Of a DNA stretch of 64,000 bases, positions 34,505 through 41,910 are shown piece after piece. The notes beneath the pieces were generated by a model, which was not told the DNA's origin, ran no database searches, and was given only the letters and a program-made list of their open reading frames with translations. Within the stretch, counting starts at the first letter, position 1; every line of letters begins with the position of its first letter. The DNA is taken from assembly GCA_964436165.1 (NCBI GenBank), contig CAYTBY010000001.1, forward strand, positions 88,653 to 152,652, given 5' to 3'. The position numbers and the translations under genes are program-made. The stretch is from 2-01-FULL-39-28 sp964436165 (GTDB lineage Bacteria; Patescibacteriota; Minisyncoccia; 2-02-FULL-40-12; GWA2-44-9).

Positions 34505-34532
34505 TTGATTTTTATTAATGGTTTGGTAGAAT
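34505..34532 (+). promoter_or_regulatory. Promoter of two-gene operon
   Basis: TTGATT, 16-bp spacer, TAGAAT, followed by GGAGG 5 nt before ATG 34564. Confidence 0.6.
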
Positions 34533-34563
34533 GGGGTTTATTGTTCTTTTTATGGAGGATAAA

Positions 34564-34803
34564 ATGAAAACGGGACCATTAAATCAAGTTTCTAACAAAG
34601 CACTTATAGCCATAGATAGAATATCAAAAGTTTTACTAAAAACTCCGAACGATGAATGGGAGTTTGTACTTTTACAAGCCAAAGAAAAAACCAAAAAAAT
34701 TTCTTTTGATCAAGCTCACACGAGAATAGAAAATATGAAGTATAAATGGGCTAAAAGACTTGCAAATAAAAATCGTGCTTCAAGAAAAAGGGGAGTAAGA
34801 TGA
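34564..34803 (+). CDS. Small basic protein, gene 1 of putative PaaX/Cas2-like regulon
   Basis: 79 residues; ATG 34564 is set by GGAGG upstream, although an in-frame ATG at 34531 exists. The C-terminal part is helical and strongly basic (YKWAKRLANKNRASRKRGVR), suggesting nucleic-acid contact. No family recognised. It overlaps the next gene by ATGA. Small size and coupling recall a two-gene module, but neither product looks like a known toxin or antitoxin. Confidence 0.6.
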   Translation: MKTGPLNQVSNKALIAIDRISKVLLKTPNDEWEFVLLQAKEKTKKISFDQAHTRIENMKYKWAKRLANKNRASRKRGVR

Positions 34804-35156
34804 AGGCATTGTTGTGTGAGTATGGAGACAAAAGAAAAAATACTCATTCGGTAATCGTATTGTTGCCTTCAGGAAAAATTGAAGCGGGCATTGGCGATCT
34901 GATAAATGTTGCTCTCGAACTGGAAGGAGAGAAAATTCGAGTTTGGATAATACGCGCTGCCGAGATAGCCTCTTTTAAAACGATTAAGGAAGTTGAGGTT
35001 GGAGGTCGCTTTTTGTTAGAAGTTTTAGAGTATCGGAATGCTCGGGTTGAATATGAGCTTCAGAGTGTCCAATTGAAAGATCGGCTTATGCATCTAATGC
35101 TGACAAAAAACTCTGATGCCTTTACATTTTTAGACGTTGGCTCCGTTGTCCTATAA
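34800..35156 (+). CDS. Hypothetical protein, gene 2 of putative PaaX/Cas2-like regulon
   Basis: 118 residues, mixed alpha/beta with no motif I know (ALLCEYGDKRKNTHSVIVLL, then IRVWIIRAAEIASFKTIKEVEVGGRFLLEVLEY). It overlaps the previous stop by 4 bp and so is coupled to it. A terminator shared with the convergent gene follows. Confidence 0.58.
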   Translation: MKALLCEYGDKRKNTHSVIVLLPSGKIEAGIGDLINVALELEGEKIRVWIIRAAEIASFKTIKEVEVGGRFLLEVLEYRNARVEYELQSVQLKDRLMHLMLTKNSDAFTFLDVGSVVL

Positions 35157-35161
35157 ATAAA

Positions 35162-35185
35162 AAAATCCGCTTATTGGCGGATTTT
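35162..35185. terminator. Bidirectional terminator
   Basis: AAAATCCGC, TTATTG, GCGGATTTT between convergent genes. Confidence 0.88.
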
Positions 35186-35203
35186 TAAATGGGCTTTGTT
35201 GTC

Positions 35204-35566
35204 CTAAATGCAACCCGATGGCGGAATGGCCACTGTTTCTATCTTAAATTCTGGAAGGGGGTTTTTGTATATTTTAATATATGCTCCTGAAGGAGGAAAC
35301 TCACTAACGTTCATGACTATAGCCGTCCGGCCGTCTTTAAAAAATATAGTTGAGAATACCAGGCTTGATATGACAGTTTTTTTTCTTCTTATCCCAGATT
35401 CAACTGCAAGATTAGTATTTTTGTGAACTACCTTAATGTATTCTCCTTCGGATACTAATTCCCACTTTTTTCTTAAGCTTTGTTCTCTGGTAGAAATATA
35501 AAAATATAGCCATCCGGTTAATAGTAAAAGGGAGAGCGTAATAAAATAGCCCATGAGTACCGCCAT
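35204..35566 (-). CDS. Membrane-anchored small protein
   Basis: 120 residues. One N-terminal membrane helix (MGYFITLSLLLLTGWLYFYI), then a beta-rich soluble domain ending in Gly-Cys-Ile. AGAGGAGATGAA precedes ATG 35566 on the minus strand. No family recognised. Confidence 0.6.
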   Translation of the reverse strand: MAVLMGYFITLSLLLLTGWLYFYISTREQSLRKKWELVSEGEYIKVVHKNTNLAVESGIRRKKTVISSLVFSTIFFKDGRTAIVMNVSEFPPSGAYIKIYKNPLPEFKIETVAIPPSGCI

Positions 35567-35655
35567 TTCATCTCCTCTTTAACGTAAAGGAACTTCAGGG
35601 CTAATATATATTGAATTCGATTAAAATTCAATAATCCAAATCATCAAACAGGAGG

Positions 35656-35916
35656 TTATTTAGTTGGGGCGGCGAGGAGTCGTGCCGCTGAAGATTTCAG
35701 TCTTGAGGCCTTATTTTTTTTGATAACGCCGGTTTTAGCGGCCTTATCAATGGCTTTGTATGTCTTAGCTAATTGGCTCTGAGCCTCCTTGGGGTTGGCT
35801 ACGGCCTTTTTGAGGTCCTTTATCGCTGATTTATAAGTATCTGCCCGCTTTAAATTCCTGGCTCTTCGCCCCACTGATTGTCTCAATGCTTTTTTAGCTG
35901 ATGCTGTTATCGGCAT
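35656..35916 (-). CDS. rpsT: 30S ribosomal protein bS20
   Basis: 86-residue, Lys/Arg/Ala-rich helical protein with the bS20 pattern: SAKKALRQSVGRRARNLKRADTYKSAIKDL at the N terminus and AIDKAAKTGVIKKNKASRLKSSAARL at the C terminus. It binds the 5' domain of 16S rRNA. Full length for the family. Confidence 0.95.
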   Translation of the reverse strand: MPITASAKKALRQSVGRRARNLKRADTYKSAIKDLKKAVANPKEAQSQLAKTYKAIDKAAKTGVIKKNKASRLKSSAARLLAAPTK

Positions 35917-36010
35917 AGTTTATGATATGATACTAAATTTTTATTTTTTATGCAAGGCCCTTGCTTTATATTTCCGCGAGTGTTAGTCTTGAAATACCGT
36001 TATTTGACAA

Positions 36011-36027
36011 GGGAAGCCCGTCTTCCC
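36011..36027 (+). promoter_or_regulatory. Hairpin just before the Shine-Dalgarno site
   Basis: GGGAAG, CCCGT, CTTCCC; its 3' arm ends directly before AAGGAG of the 36040 gene. It could gate translation. Confidence 0.4.
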
Positions 36028-36039
36028 AAGGAGATGATC

Positions 36040-36459
36040 ATGAGAAAGATCATGGCATTGTTTTCTATTTATGCATTTCTTCTTTTGTTTGCATCATCGG
36101 TATTGGCTCAGGTGGCTCTACCCGATTATTCCGGTTGGGACAGCAGACCTACCTCATCTCGAGCGGTTCATAATGGCAATAATGTTGTACTTAGTGGTAC
36201 TTACTATTATCATCGTGATCAGTCAAATATGCGTGAAGAATCTATCAGTGTGTTAAATGATGAGAGTGGAAGAGAATGGCTTATTTTGTATGCATATTTC
36301 CAACATACTCCCGATCATGTGAATGAAAACCTTCCGCGTTATCATGTTTTTGAATATCAAAACGGCAGATGGGTTCATGTCCAGGATTTTTCTGACAGTA
36401 CTAATTTTAATGGTGATTTAAGTGACTTTTTAAAAAACCAATATAACCTCGTATTCTAA
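36040..36459 (+). CDS. Small secreted protein, unknown function
   Basis: 139 residues. ATG 36040 follows AAGGAG by 6 nt; a nearer ATG at 36034 overlaps the spacer. A signal peptide (KIMALFSIYAFLLLFASSVLAQ) is followed by a ~115-residue domain rich in Tyr, Trp and Asn with strand-like segments (NVVLSGTYYYHRDQ, REWLILYAYFQHTP, RYHVFEYQNGRWVHV). It probably folds outside the cell. No family recognised. A terminator follows. Confidence 0.65.
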   Translation: MRKIMALFSIYAFLLLFASSVLAQVALPDYSGWDSRPTSSRAVHNGNNVVLSGTYYYHRDQSNMREESISVLNDESGREWLILYAYFQHTPDHVNENLPRYHVFEYQNGRWVHVQDFSDSTNFNGDLSDFLKNQYNLVF

Positions 36460-36473
36460 TGTAGATTTTTTAT

Positions 36474-36500
36474 GGCTCGCTTCTAGCGGGCCTTTTATTT
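36474..36500 (+). terminator. Intrinsic terminator
   Basis: GGCTCGC, TTCTA, GCGGGCC (one G-U pair), TTTTATTT. It overlaps the uvrB 3' end. Confidence 0.75.
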
Positions 36501-38606
36501 GTTTAGGGGGGCTAGATCACTCTTTATTTTTCTTATCTGCTCCCTTAGCGTCAAAGCTCTGTCGTACTCCATTTTTTTGGCGGCCCGTTCCATCATTTTG
36601 GTAAGTTGAGCGACAATCTTGCCTTTACTGCTATTACCAAAAACAAAAACCGTATCATCTTCTTCCTGGCCCCAACGACGAGTTTTACTAGTTCCATTAT
36701 TGGAAATCGGGAGGTCAAAATTACTAATTGATTTTTGAATGGTTGTTGGCGTAATGTCGTTGGCTTTATTGTGCTCTTCCTGTTTGGTTCTTCGGCGCAT
36801 GGTTTCGCCGATCGAAGCTTTAATTGATTTAGTCAACTTATCGGCATACATAATAACATGCCCGTTAACGTGTCTGGCCGCTCGGCCCATAGTTTGGATT
36901 AGCGTCGTGGTATTGCGGAGGAATCCTTCTTTATCGGCGTCGAGGATGGCGATCAGTGAAACTTCAGGCAAATCCAAGCCTTCTCGCAAAAGATTTACTC
37001 CAACTAAGACATCATGGTGGCCCAGGCGGAAGTCCTTTAATATTTTTAATCGTTCAAGGGTTTTAATCTCAGAATGAATGTAGTTAACTTTTATTTTGGC
37101 ATCGGCCAGATACTCCGATAAATCTTCGGCCATTCTCTTGGTTAAAGTGGTAACGATAACCCTTTCTTTATTCGCAGTCCGCTTTTTAATTTCTGAAAGC
37201 AGGTGTTCCATCTGATTTTTGCTAGGTTGTATTTCTATAGTCGGATCTAAGAGTCCTGTCGGCCGGATAAGCTGTTCGGCAATATTTGCTTTACCGGCCT
37301 TTTCAAGTTCATATATTCCGGGTGTGGCTGAAACATAAACTGTTTTCTGTATTCTTTTATTAAATTCTAAAAACTTTAACGGCCGGTTATCAAGGGCTGA
37401 CGGCAAGCGGAAACCGTAGTCAACTAGGGTGCTTTTTCTGGAATGATCCCCGTTAAACATTCCCCTGATCTGGGGAATAGAAATATGCGACTCGTCCATA
37501 ATGGTCAGGAATTCCCCCTTTGATCCGCCTTTGGCGGAAAAGAAATCAATCAGGGTATAGGGCGGTTCGCCAGGTTTGCGGAAATCAAGATGCCGCGAGT
37601 AGTTCTCAATGCCGTGGCAGTAGCCGGTTCGTTTCATCATGTCAATGTCGTACATTGTTTTTTCGTAAAGCCGGGCCGCTTCCTGGAGTTTTTTGGCTTT
37701 CTTTAAAACTTTCATTGTTTGCTGAAGTTCGCCTTTTATATTTTCTATAGCGATGGCAATTTTACTATCCGAAGTCAGCCAGTATTTTGCCGGTAGAATT
37801 GTGGTTTCGACTATTTTTTCAAACTCAGGTTCTTTGGTTTCAAGTTCTTCCGGTTCAGAGATAGTGGCATGCATGACTTTGATCCCGTACGAAGTAGCCG
37901 CGCTGCGGTCCTTAGGACTCGCGACGAAGTCGCGAGCGCGACTTCGTACGGGATTATCCATGCTATTATTCGGAAACGTTATTTTAAAAATATTCTGGCC
38001 ATCGGGGCCCATCAGTTCTATTTCATTTCTTGTTTTTCGGAAACATCCGCGCTTCAATTCTATATCTTGGGCATACTGGAGCCGTATCAATCCGCGGATA
38101 AGTTCGTCCGGTTTTATTTTCTGGCCTTCAAATATGTTGAGGCCCATGTTTCTATATTCTTCCGGTGAGCCAAGGTTGTAGATGCAAGAAACAGAGGCGA
38201 CAATAATTACATCATCTCGTGACATTAAGGCTTGGGTTGTGGCATGGCGAAGCCGGTCAAGCTCCTCGTTTATTTTAGAATCTTTTTCGATGTAGGTGTC
38301 AGTGTGAGGTATGTAGGCTTCGGGCTGGTAGTAGTCGTAATATGAAACGAAATAATGGACGGCGTTGTGCGGGAAAAATTCTTTGAATTCTTTATATAAT
38401 TGGGCGGCGAGGGTCTTGTTGTGGGAAATAATCAGAGTTGGTTTCTGGTACTGCTCAATGACTTTAGCCATCGTAAACGTTTTTCCGCTTCCGGTTACAC
38501 CCAAAAGCACCTGGTGTTTTTTCCCGGACTTTAATCCCTTGGCGAGTTGTTGAATCGCCTGTGGCTGATCTCCTGTTGGCGAATATTTTGATATCAGTTT
38601 AAACAC
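36495..38606 (-). CDS. uvrB: UvrABC system protein B
   Basis: 703-residue DNA-damage helicase of nucleotide excision repair. Walker A is GVTGSGKTFTM (~res 36-46), the beta-hairpin region is YDYYQPEAYIP, helicase motifs include DESHISIPQIRGMFNGD and GRAARHVNG, and the UVR domain ends the protein (LTKMMERAAKKMEYDRALTLREQI) for UvrC binding. Start is GTG. Two palindromic repeats are translated in frame: 37882-37954 (DFVASPKDRSAATSYGIK) and 37524-37538 (in SAKGGSKGEF, just before DESH). Only 16 bp separate it from divergent ruvA. Confidence 0.97.
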   Translation of the reverse strand: MFKLISKYSPTGDQPQAIQQLAKGLKSGKKHQVLLGVTGSGKTFTMAKVIEQYQKPTLIISHNKTLAAQLYKEFKEFFPHNAVHYFVSYYDYYQPEAYIPHTDTYIEKDSKINEELDRLRHATTQALMSRDDVIIVASVSCIYNLGSPEEYRNMGLNIFEGQKIKPDELIRGLIRLQYAQDIELKRGCFRKTRNEIELMGPDGQNIFKITFPNNSMDNPVRSRARDFVASPKDRSAATSYGIKVMHATISEPEELETKEPEFEKIVETTILPAKYWLTSDSKIAIAIENIKGELQQTMKVLKKAKKLQEAARLYEKTMYDIDMMKRTGYCHGIENYSRHLDFRKPGEPPYTLIDFFSAKGGSKGEFLTIMDESHISIPQIRGMFNGDHSRKSTLVDYGFRLPSALDNRPLKFLEFNKRIQKTVYVSATPGIYELEKAGKANIAEQLIRPTGLLDPTIEIQPSKNQMEHLLSEIKKRTANKERVIVTTLTKRMAEDLSEYLADAKIKVNYIHSEIKTLERLKILKDFRLGHHDVLVGVNLLREGLDLPEVSLIAILDADKEGFLRNTTTLIQTMGRAARHVNGHVIMYADKLTKSIKASIGETMRRRTKQEEHNKANDITPTTIQKSISNFDLPISNNGTSKTRRWGQEEDDTVFVFGNSSKGKIVAQLTKMMERAAKKMEYDRALTLREQIRKIKSDLAPLNK
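37524..37538. repeat. Small palindromic repeat in uvrB
   Basis: TCCGCC, TTT, GGCGGA; translated next to the DESH helicase motif. Confidence 0.7.
37882..37954. repeat. Large palindromic repeat in uvrB
   Basis: Exact 14-bp outer arms (ATCCCGTACGAAGT and its complement) around nested GCGACGAAGTCGCGAGCGCG. It stays in frame and adds ~20 residues absent from normal UvrB. Confidence 0.85.
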
Positions 38607-38622
38607 GTGTTACTCTTAAGGC

Positions 38623-39246
38623 ATGATTAGTTATCTAGAGGGAAGAATTGAACATTTGGGTGATAAATACGTTATTTTGAGTACGGGCGGCATAGGGTAT
38701 AAGGTAATAGTAGTCCCCAAAGTACTTAATATTTTATCAAATTCAACTCCGCATGTCAACCCCCTTGACGATACCAATAACACAAAGGCAGCCTTTGTAC
38801 GGCTGTTTATTCATTCCCAATTGAATATGCGGGAAGGGACTTTTGATATGTATGGGTTTCAGAATAAAGAAGATTTAGAATTGTTTCACTTATTGACCAG
38901 TGTATCGGGTATCGGGCCCAAAGGGGCGATGAATGTTCTTTCGGTTGTTGAGCCAAAGCATTTGAAGGCGGCGGTGGTCAATGAAGATGCCGCCTATTTA
39001 AAAAGGGTGTCGGGGCTTGGGCCGAAGACGGCCTCGCGGCTTATTCTCGAACTTAAAAACAAAGTTGACCATATTGATATGGGGGATATGAAGGGTGTGG
39101 ATTTGGGTCAGGATGGCCAGGCGACGGAGGCTTTGCTTGTTTTGGGTTATAGCGCCGGACAGGCCAAGGAGGCGCTGAAAGAAGCCCGGGGCAAAACATT
39201 AGAAGAGCGGGTTCGCGAGGCATTGAGGTTGTTGGGAAAAAGGTAA
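38623..39246 (+). CDS. ruvA: Holliday junction branch migration protein RuvA
   Basis: 207 residues. RuvA binds four-way junctions and loads RuvB. N-terminal OB fold (MISYLEGRIEHLGDKYVIL), two helix-hairpin-helix motifs (SVSGIGPKGAMNVLSV and RVSGLGPKTASRLILEL), and the C-terminal domain III (ALLVLGYSAGQAKEAL) that contacts RuvB. An insert of ~12 residues lies in the OB fold. ruvB is not in the window. Confidence 0.95.
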   Translation: MISYLEGRIEHLGDKYVILSTGGIGYKVIVVPKVLNILSNSTPHVNPLDDTNNTKAAFVRLFIHSQLNMREGTFDMYGFQNKEDLELFHLLTSVSGIGPKGAMNVLSVVEPKHLKAAVVNEDAAYLKRVSGLGPKTASRLILELKNKVDHIDMGDMKGVDLGQDGQATEALLVLGYSAGQAKEALKEARGKTLEERVREALRLLGKR

Positions 39247-39277
39247 ACTTTTGCTCTCGCAAAAGTTTTAATATTTT

Positions 39278-39607
39278 ATGGATAAAATTAGGAAAATATT
39301 TTTAAATTCAATCCCTATTTTAGTGATGGTTAGTTTGATTCCGTTAATTTCTAATGATTTTATGCTGATGGGAGTTTTTGGATTGGTGATCGTCGGATCA
39401 TTTTTTATAAAAAGGGGCCAGAATGATTGGATAATATTTATAGCCGGATTTTGCTTAATGATATTTTTTGAATACATTTTTATCCTGACAGGAGTGGAGG
39501 TTTTTTATAGGAATACTTTATTTGGAATAATGCCAATTTGGCTTCCGTTGTTATGGGCATATGGGTTTGTCGCCATAGGCAGAGTTGTTAAAATTTTAGA
39601 TAAGTAA
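39278..39607 (+). CDS. Small integral membrane protein
   Basis: 109 residues, about four membrane helices (SIPILVMVSLIPLI, LMGVFGLVIVGSFFI, WIIFIAGFCLMIFFEYIFI, MPIWLPLLWAYGFVAIG). A TTTAAT box ends 5 nt before the ATG, so it may be leaderless. FemAB follows after 2 nt. No certain family; it vaguely recalls small DUF2878-like membrane proteins. Confidence 0.65.
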   Translation: MDKIRKIFLNSIPILVMVSLIPLISNDFMLMGVFGLVIVGSFFIKRGQNDWIIFIAGFCLMIFFEYIFILTGVEVFYRNTLFGIMPIWLPLLWAYGFVAIGRVVKILDK

Positions 39608-39609
39608 TA

Positions 39610-40626
39610 ATGAAATCATTCCTACAAACTAAAGAGTGGTTGGAGTTTCAGAAGGAAGTAGGCCACAAGACGTGGCGATTTTCGAATGGCCCTACTTCGC
39701 TAGGAAGCTTCGAAGGGCAAGGAAAAATAACGGCCAATATTATTAAACTGGGTTTGCCTTTGGGCAAGAGTTTTTTATATATACCTCATGGGCCGGAGAT
39801 TGATTTTAATAAGATTCAAAGCGGATTGAAAAATGAACTGGCGAATTTCGTAAAATATTTAAAGGACTTAGCTAAGGCGGAAAAAGCCATTTTTATAAAA
39901 ATAGAACCTTTTTCGGACGTAGTCATTGAGCTTTTGCATGTCAAAGGAATGCGCCGGTCATCCAAACAAATCCAGCCGTATAAAACGGTGGTTCTTGATT
40001 TAAGTTTACCTGAAGAGCATTTACTGGGGAAAATGCATGCTAAGACAAGGTATAATATTAAAGTTGCTGAGAACAACGGCATTGTTGTTAAGGACAGCAA
40101 CGATCTAGATACTTTTTGGAAATTATTAGGCAAGACGACAAAGCGTGATAGATTTGCCAGTCATCCTAAAGTTTATTATAAAAAACTGCTGGAGCATTTT
40201 CCCGCCGAAGGCGGATCCGCCTCTGGCGGAAATGATATGAAAGTCGATTTGGTTATGGCGTACCTGCCCGCCGGACAGGAGGGTCATAACGATCGGGCTG
40301 TGGCCGGAGCAATATTGATGACTTATGGTGATACCTGCTATTATCTTTACGGTGCTTCTGACTATGAGTACAGGTCGGTAATGGCCCCATATGCGCTTCA
40401 CTGGGAGAATATAAAGTATTTGAAAGGTCGAGGTATAAAATACTACGATTTTTGGGGGATTGATGCCCAGAAATGGCCAGGGGTGACGAGATTTAAACTT
40501 GGTTGGCTTGGCTCGCCGAAGTCAGACGAAGGCGGCGGGGGACTAAAAGAATATCCCGGTTCCTTTGATTTAGTTACCTCTAAATTTTGGTATTTTGTTT
40601 ATAACATTGCCAGAAAAGTATTTTAG
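39610..40626 (+). CDS. FemAB-like peptidoglycan bridge aminoacyltransferase
   Basis: 338 residues with the two-lobed GNAT fold of FemX/FemA/FemB, which add amino acids from aminoacyl-tRNA to the lipid II stem peptide. Features: FLQTKEWLEFQKEVG at the N terminus, KTRYNIKVAENNGI in lobe 1, and YYLYGASDYEYRSVMAPYALHWENIKYLKGRGIKYYDFWGID in lobe 2, then FKLGWLG...YPGSFDLV. The gene carries up to four in-frame palindromic repeats (near 39689, 40202, 40263 and 40512), more than any other gene here. Substrate amino acid unknown. Confidence 0.88.
   Translation: MKSFLQTKEWLEFQKEVGHKTWRFSNGPTSLGSFEGQGKITANIIKLGLPLGKSFLYIPHGPEIDFNKIQSGLKNELANFVKYLKDLAKAEKAIFIKIEPFSDVVIELLHVKGMRRSSKQIQPYKTVVLDLSLPEEHLLGKMHAKTRYNIKVAENNGIVVKDSNDLDTFWKLLGKTTKRDRFASHPKVYYKKLLEHFPAEGGSASGGNDMKVDLVMAYLPAGQEGHNDRAVAGAILMTYGDTCYYLYGASDYEYRSVMAPYALHWENIKYLKGRGIKYYDFWGIDAQKWPGVTRFKLGWLGSPKSDEGGGGLKEYPGSFDLVTSKFWYFVYNIARKVF
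39689..39718. repeat. In-frame repeat 1 in FemAB gene
   Basis: GCCCTACTTCG ... CGAAGGGC with AAGCTT in the centre; translated. Confidence 0.55.
40202..40230. repeat. In-frame repeat 2 in FemAB gene
   Basis: CCGCCGAAGGCGG directly followed by TCCGCCTCTGGCGGA: two hairpins, translated as PAEGGSASGG. Confidence 0.75.
40512..40538. repeat. In-frame repeat 3 in FemAB gene
   Basis: CTCGCCGAAGTCAGACGAAG followed by GCGGCGG; GC-rich, translated as SPKSDEGGGG within the conserved C-terminal motif. A weaker repeat (CCTGCCCGCCGGACAGG) lies at 40263-40279. Confidence 0.55.
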
Positions 40627-40654
40627 GTGTGTTAATTAAGAAAAGTTGGTAATA

Positions 40655-40681
40655 AATAACCCCGCCGTGGCGGGGTTATTT
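40655..40681. terminator. Bidirectional terminator
   Basis: AATAACCCCGCC and GGCGGGGTTATT pair between convergent genes, with A/T flanks. Confidence 0.88.
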
Positions 40682-40694
40682 ACGGAAAAAGTAA

Positions 40695-40952
40695 TTAGGA
40701 AAGATGTTTGGAAACGAGTTTGGTCATTTCAAACATGCTGACCGTTGCTTTGCCGCCGAACACCTTTTTGAGGGCTTCGTCAGCGTTGATATTCCTCCTG
40801 TTGACCTTATCCTGAAGGCCTTTGGACTTGATGTAAGCCCACAATTTCTTGACTACTTCCGACCTGGGCATGGGGCCCTGACCGACGACCACAGCTAGAT
40901 CCGAGCTGATGTTCATTGGCTTCATGAACGCAGCATTTGGTTTTCTTGCCAT
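40695..40952 (-). CDS. SWIB-domain protein
   Basis: 85 residues from ATG 40952. Nearly the whole protein is a SWIB/MDM2-type domain: DLAVVVGQGPMPRSEVVKKLWAYIKSKGLQD, INADEALKKVFGGKATVSMFEMTKLVSKHL. In eukaryotes SWIB domains sit in chromatin remodellers; stand-alone bacterial copies are known but their role is unclear. A short basic N terminus (MARKPN) could contact DNA. Confidence 0.88.
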   Translation of the reverse strand: MARKPNAAFMKPMNISSDLAVVVGQGPMPRSEVVKKLWAYIKSKGLQDKVNRRNINADEALKKVFGGKATVSMFEMTKLVSKHLS

Positions 40953-41164
40953 ATGATTTATCGAAGTCACTTCAAAATCCTGTATTTTAAAGAGGACCTC
41001 AATGCGACTTCTTAGTTAGTTATTTATTTAGGCACCTTGCCTTTAAATAAACATACTATAATTTTTTACAAATTACCATACCCCCCCCTTTGTTCGGTTT
41101 TACGTTGGCATTTTTTACGGTGTTAATATAAGATCTATGTAATAGCTTTTTAACATTAATATGG

Positions 41165-41863
41165 ATGGATATGAGTGCATTCTTGAGATTCTGTTTGAAG
41201 TTTATAACCTCTTCTTTTGAATATTGTTTAAATTTGTTCAATCTTGCGGCTAGTGCCGTGTTCAGAGGTGATGGTGTTCATCGGGGAAACGGTCAGCCGG
41301 TACTTCTTATTCCGGGTTTCTTAATCGGAGATATTTCAATGGCCGTAATTAAATTTTGGCTTAAGAGAATGGGTTATTCAGCCTATCCCTCCAACGCTTC
41401 GGTAATGGGAGCTTGTCCGTATAAAACCGCTCAATGTCTTGAGCAAAAACTCGATGATATTTATCATAGAACTGGCCAGCCGGTCATTGTTATTGGCTAT
41501 AGTTTGGGAGGAGCAATAGCTCGTTTTCTTGCCCGTAAGTATCCGGCAAAGGTAGGTCAGGTTATTACGATAGGTACGCCCCCGTTATCCGATATCAAGG
41601 TTGATCCGTTTCTTTATAAGCTTTTTCAGAAGTTCAATCCGGAATGTATTAGTCGTTGCGATTGCGAAATGGTCAGAGGGCTTAGAAATCCAAATCCAGT
41701 TTTTGAAACACTTGTCTACTCTAAAGACGATGAAACTGTTTTGTCTGCTGTTTCGGAGGTTGTCACTAATGGAAGTTATCACCAAGTTTCTGGTTCTCAC
41801 GGTGGATTAGTGGTTAATCCCGAAGTTTATAAAATCATTGCCCTATGTTTAAGCCGTTCATAA
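41165..41863 (+). CDS. Lipase-like alpha/beta-hydrolase
   Basis: 232 residues. Oxyanion region VLLIPGFLIGD, nucleophile elbow VIGYSLGGAIA, candidate acid in YSKDDETV and candidate His in VSGSHGGLVV. The order and spacing fit triacylglycerol lipase/PGAP1-like esterases. The N-terminal ~30 residues are hydrophobic and could touch the membrane. Substrate unknown. Start could also be ATG 41171. Confidence 0.78.
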   Translation: MDMSAFLRFCLKFITSSFEYCLNLFNLAASAVFRGDGVHRGNGQPVLLIPGFLIGDISMAVIKFWLKRMGYSAYPSNASVMGACPYKTAQCLEQKLDDIYHRTGQPVIVIGYSLGGAIARFLARKYPAKVGQVITIGTPPLSDIKVDPFLYKLFQKFNPECISRCDCEMVRGLRNPNPVFETLVYSKDDETVLSAVSEVVTNGSYHQVSGSHGGLVVNPEVYKIIALCLSRS

Positions 41864-41875
41864 AAACGGCTTTTT
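41852..41875 (+). terminator. Intrinsic terminator
   Basis: AGCCGT, TCATAAAA, ACGGCT, TTTTT; overlaps the -35 region of the next gene. Confidence 0.8.
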
Positions 41876-41876
41876 G

Positions 41877-41905
41877 TTGACTTTTATTCTATTCTTGAGT
41901 ATAAT
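41877..41905 (+). promoter_or_regulatory. Promoter giving leaderless helicase mRNA
   Basis: TTGACT, 17-bp spacer, TATAAT ending 5 nt before ATG 41911. The expected start coincides with the ATG; no Shine-Dalgarno site exists. Confidence 0.8.
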
Positions 41906-41910
41906 ACATT

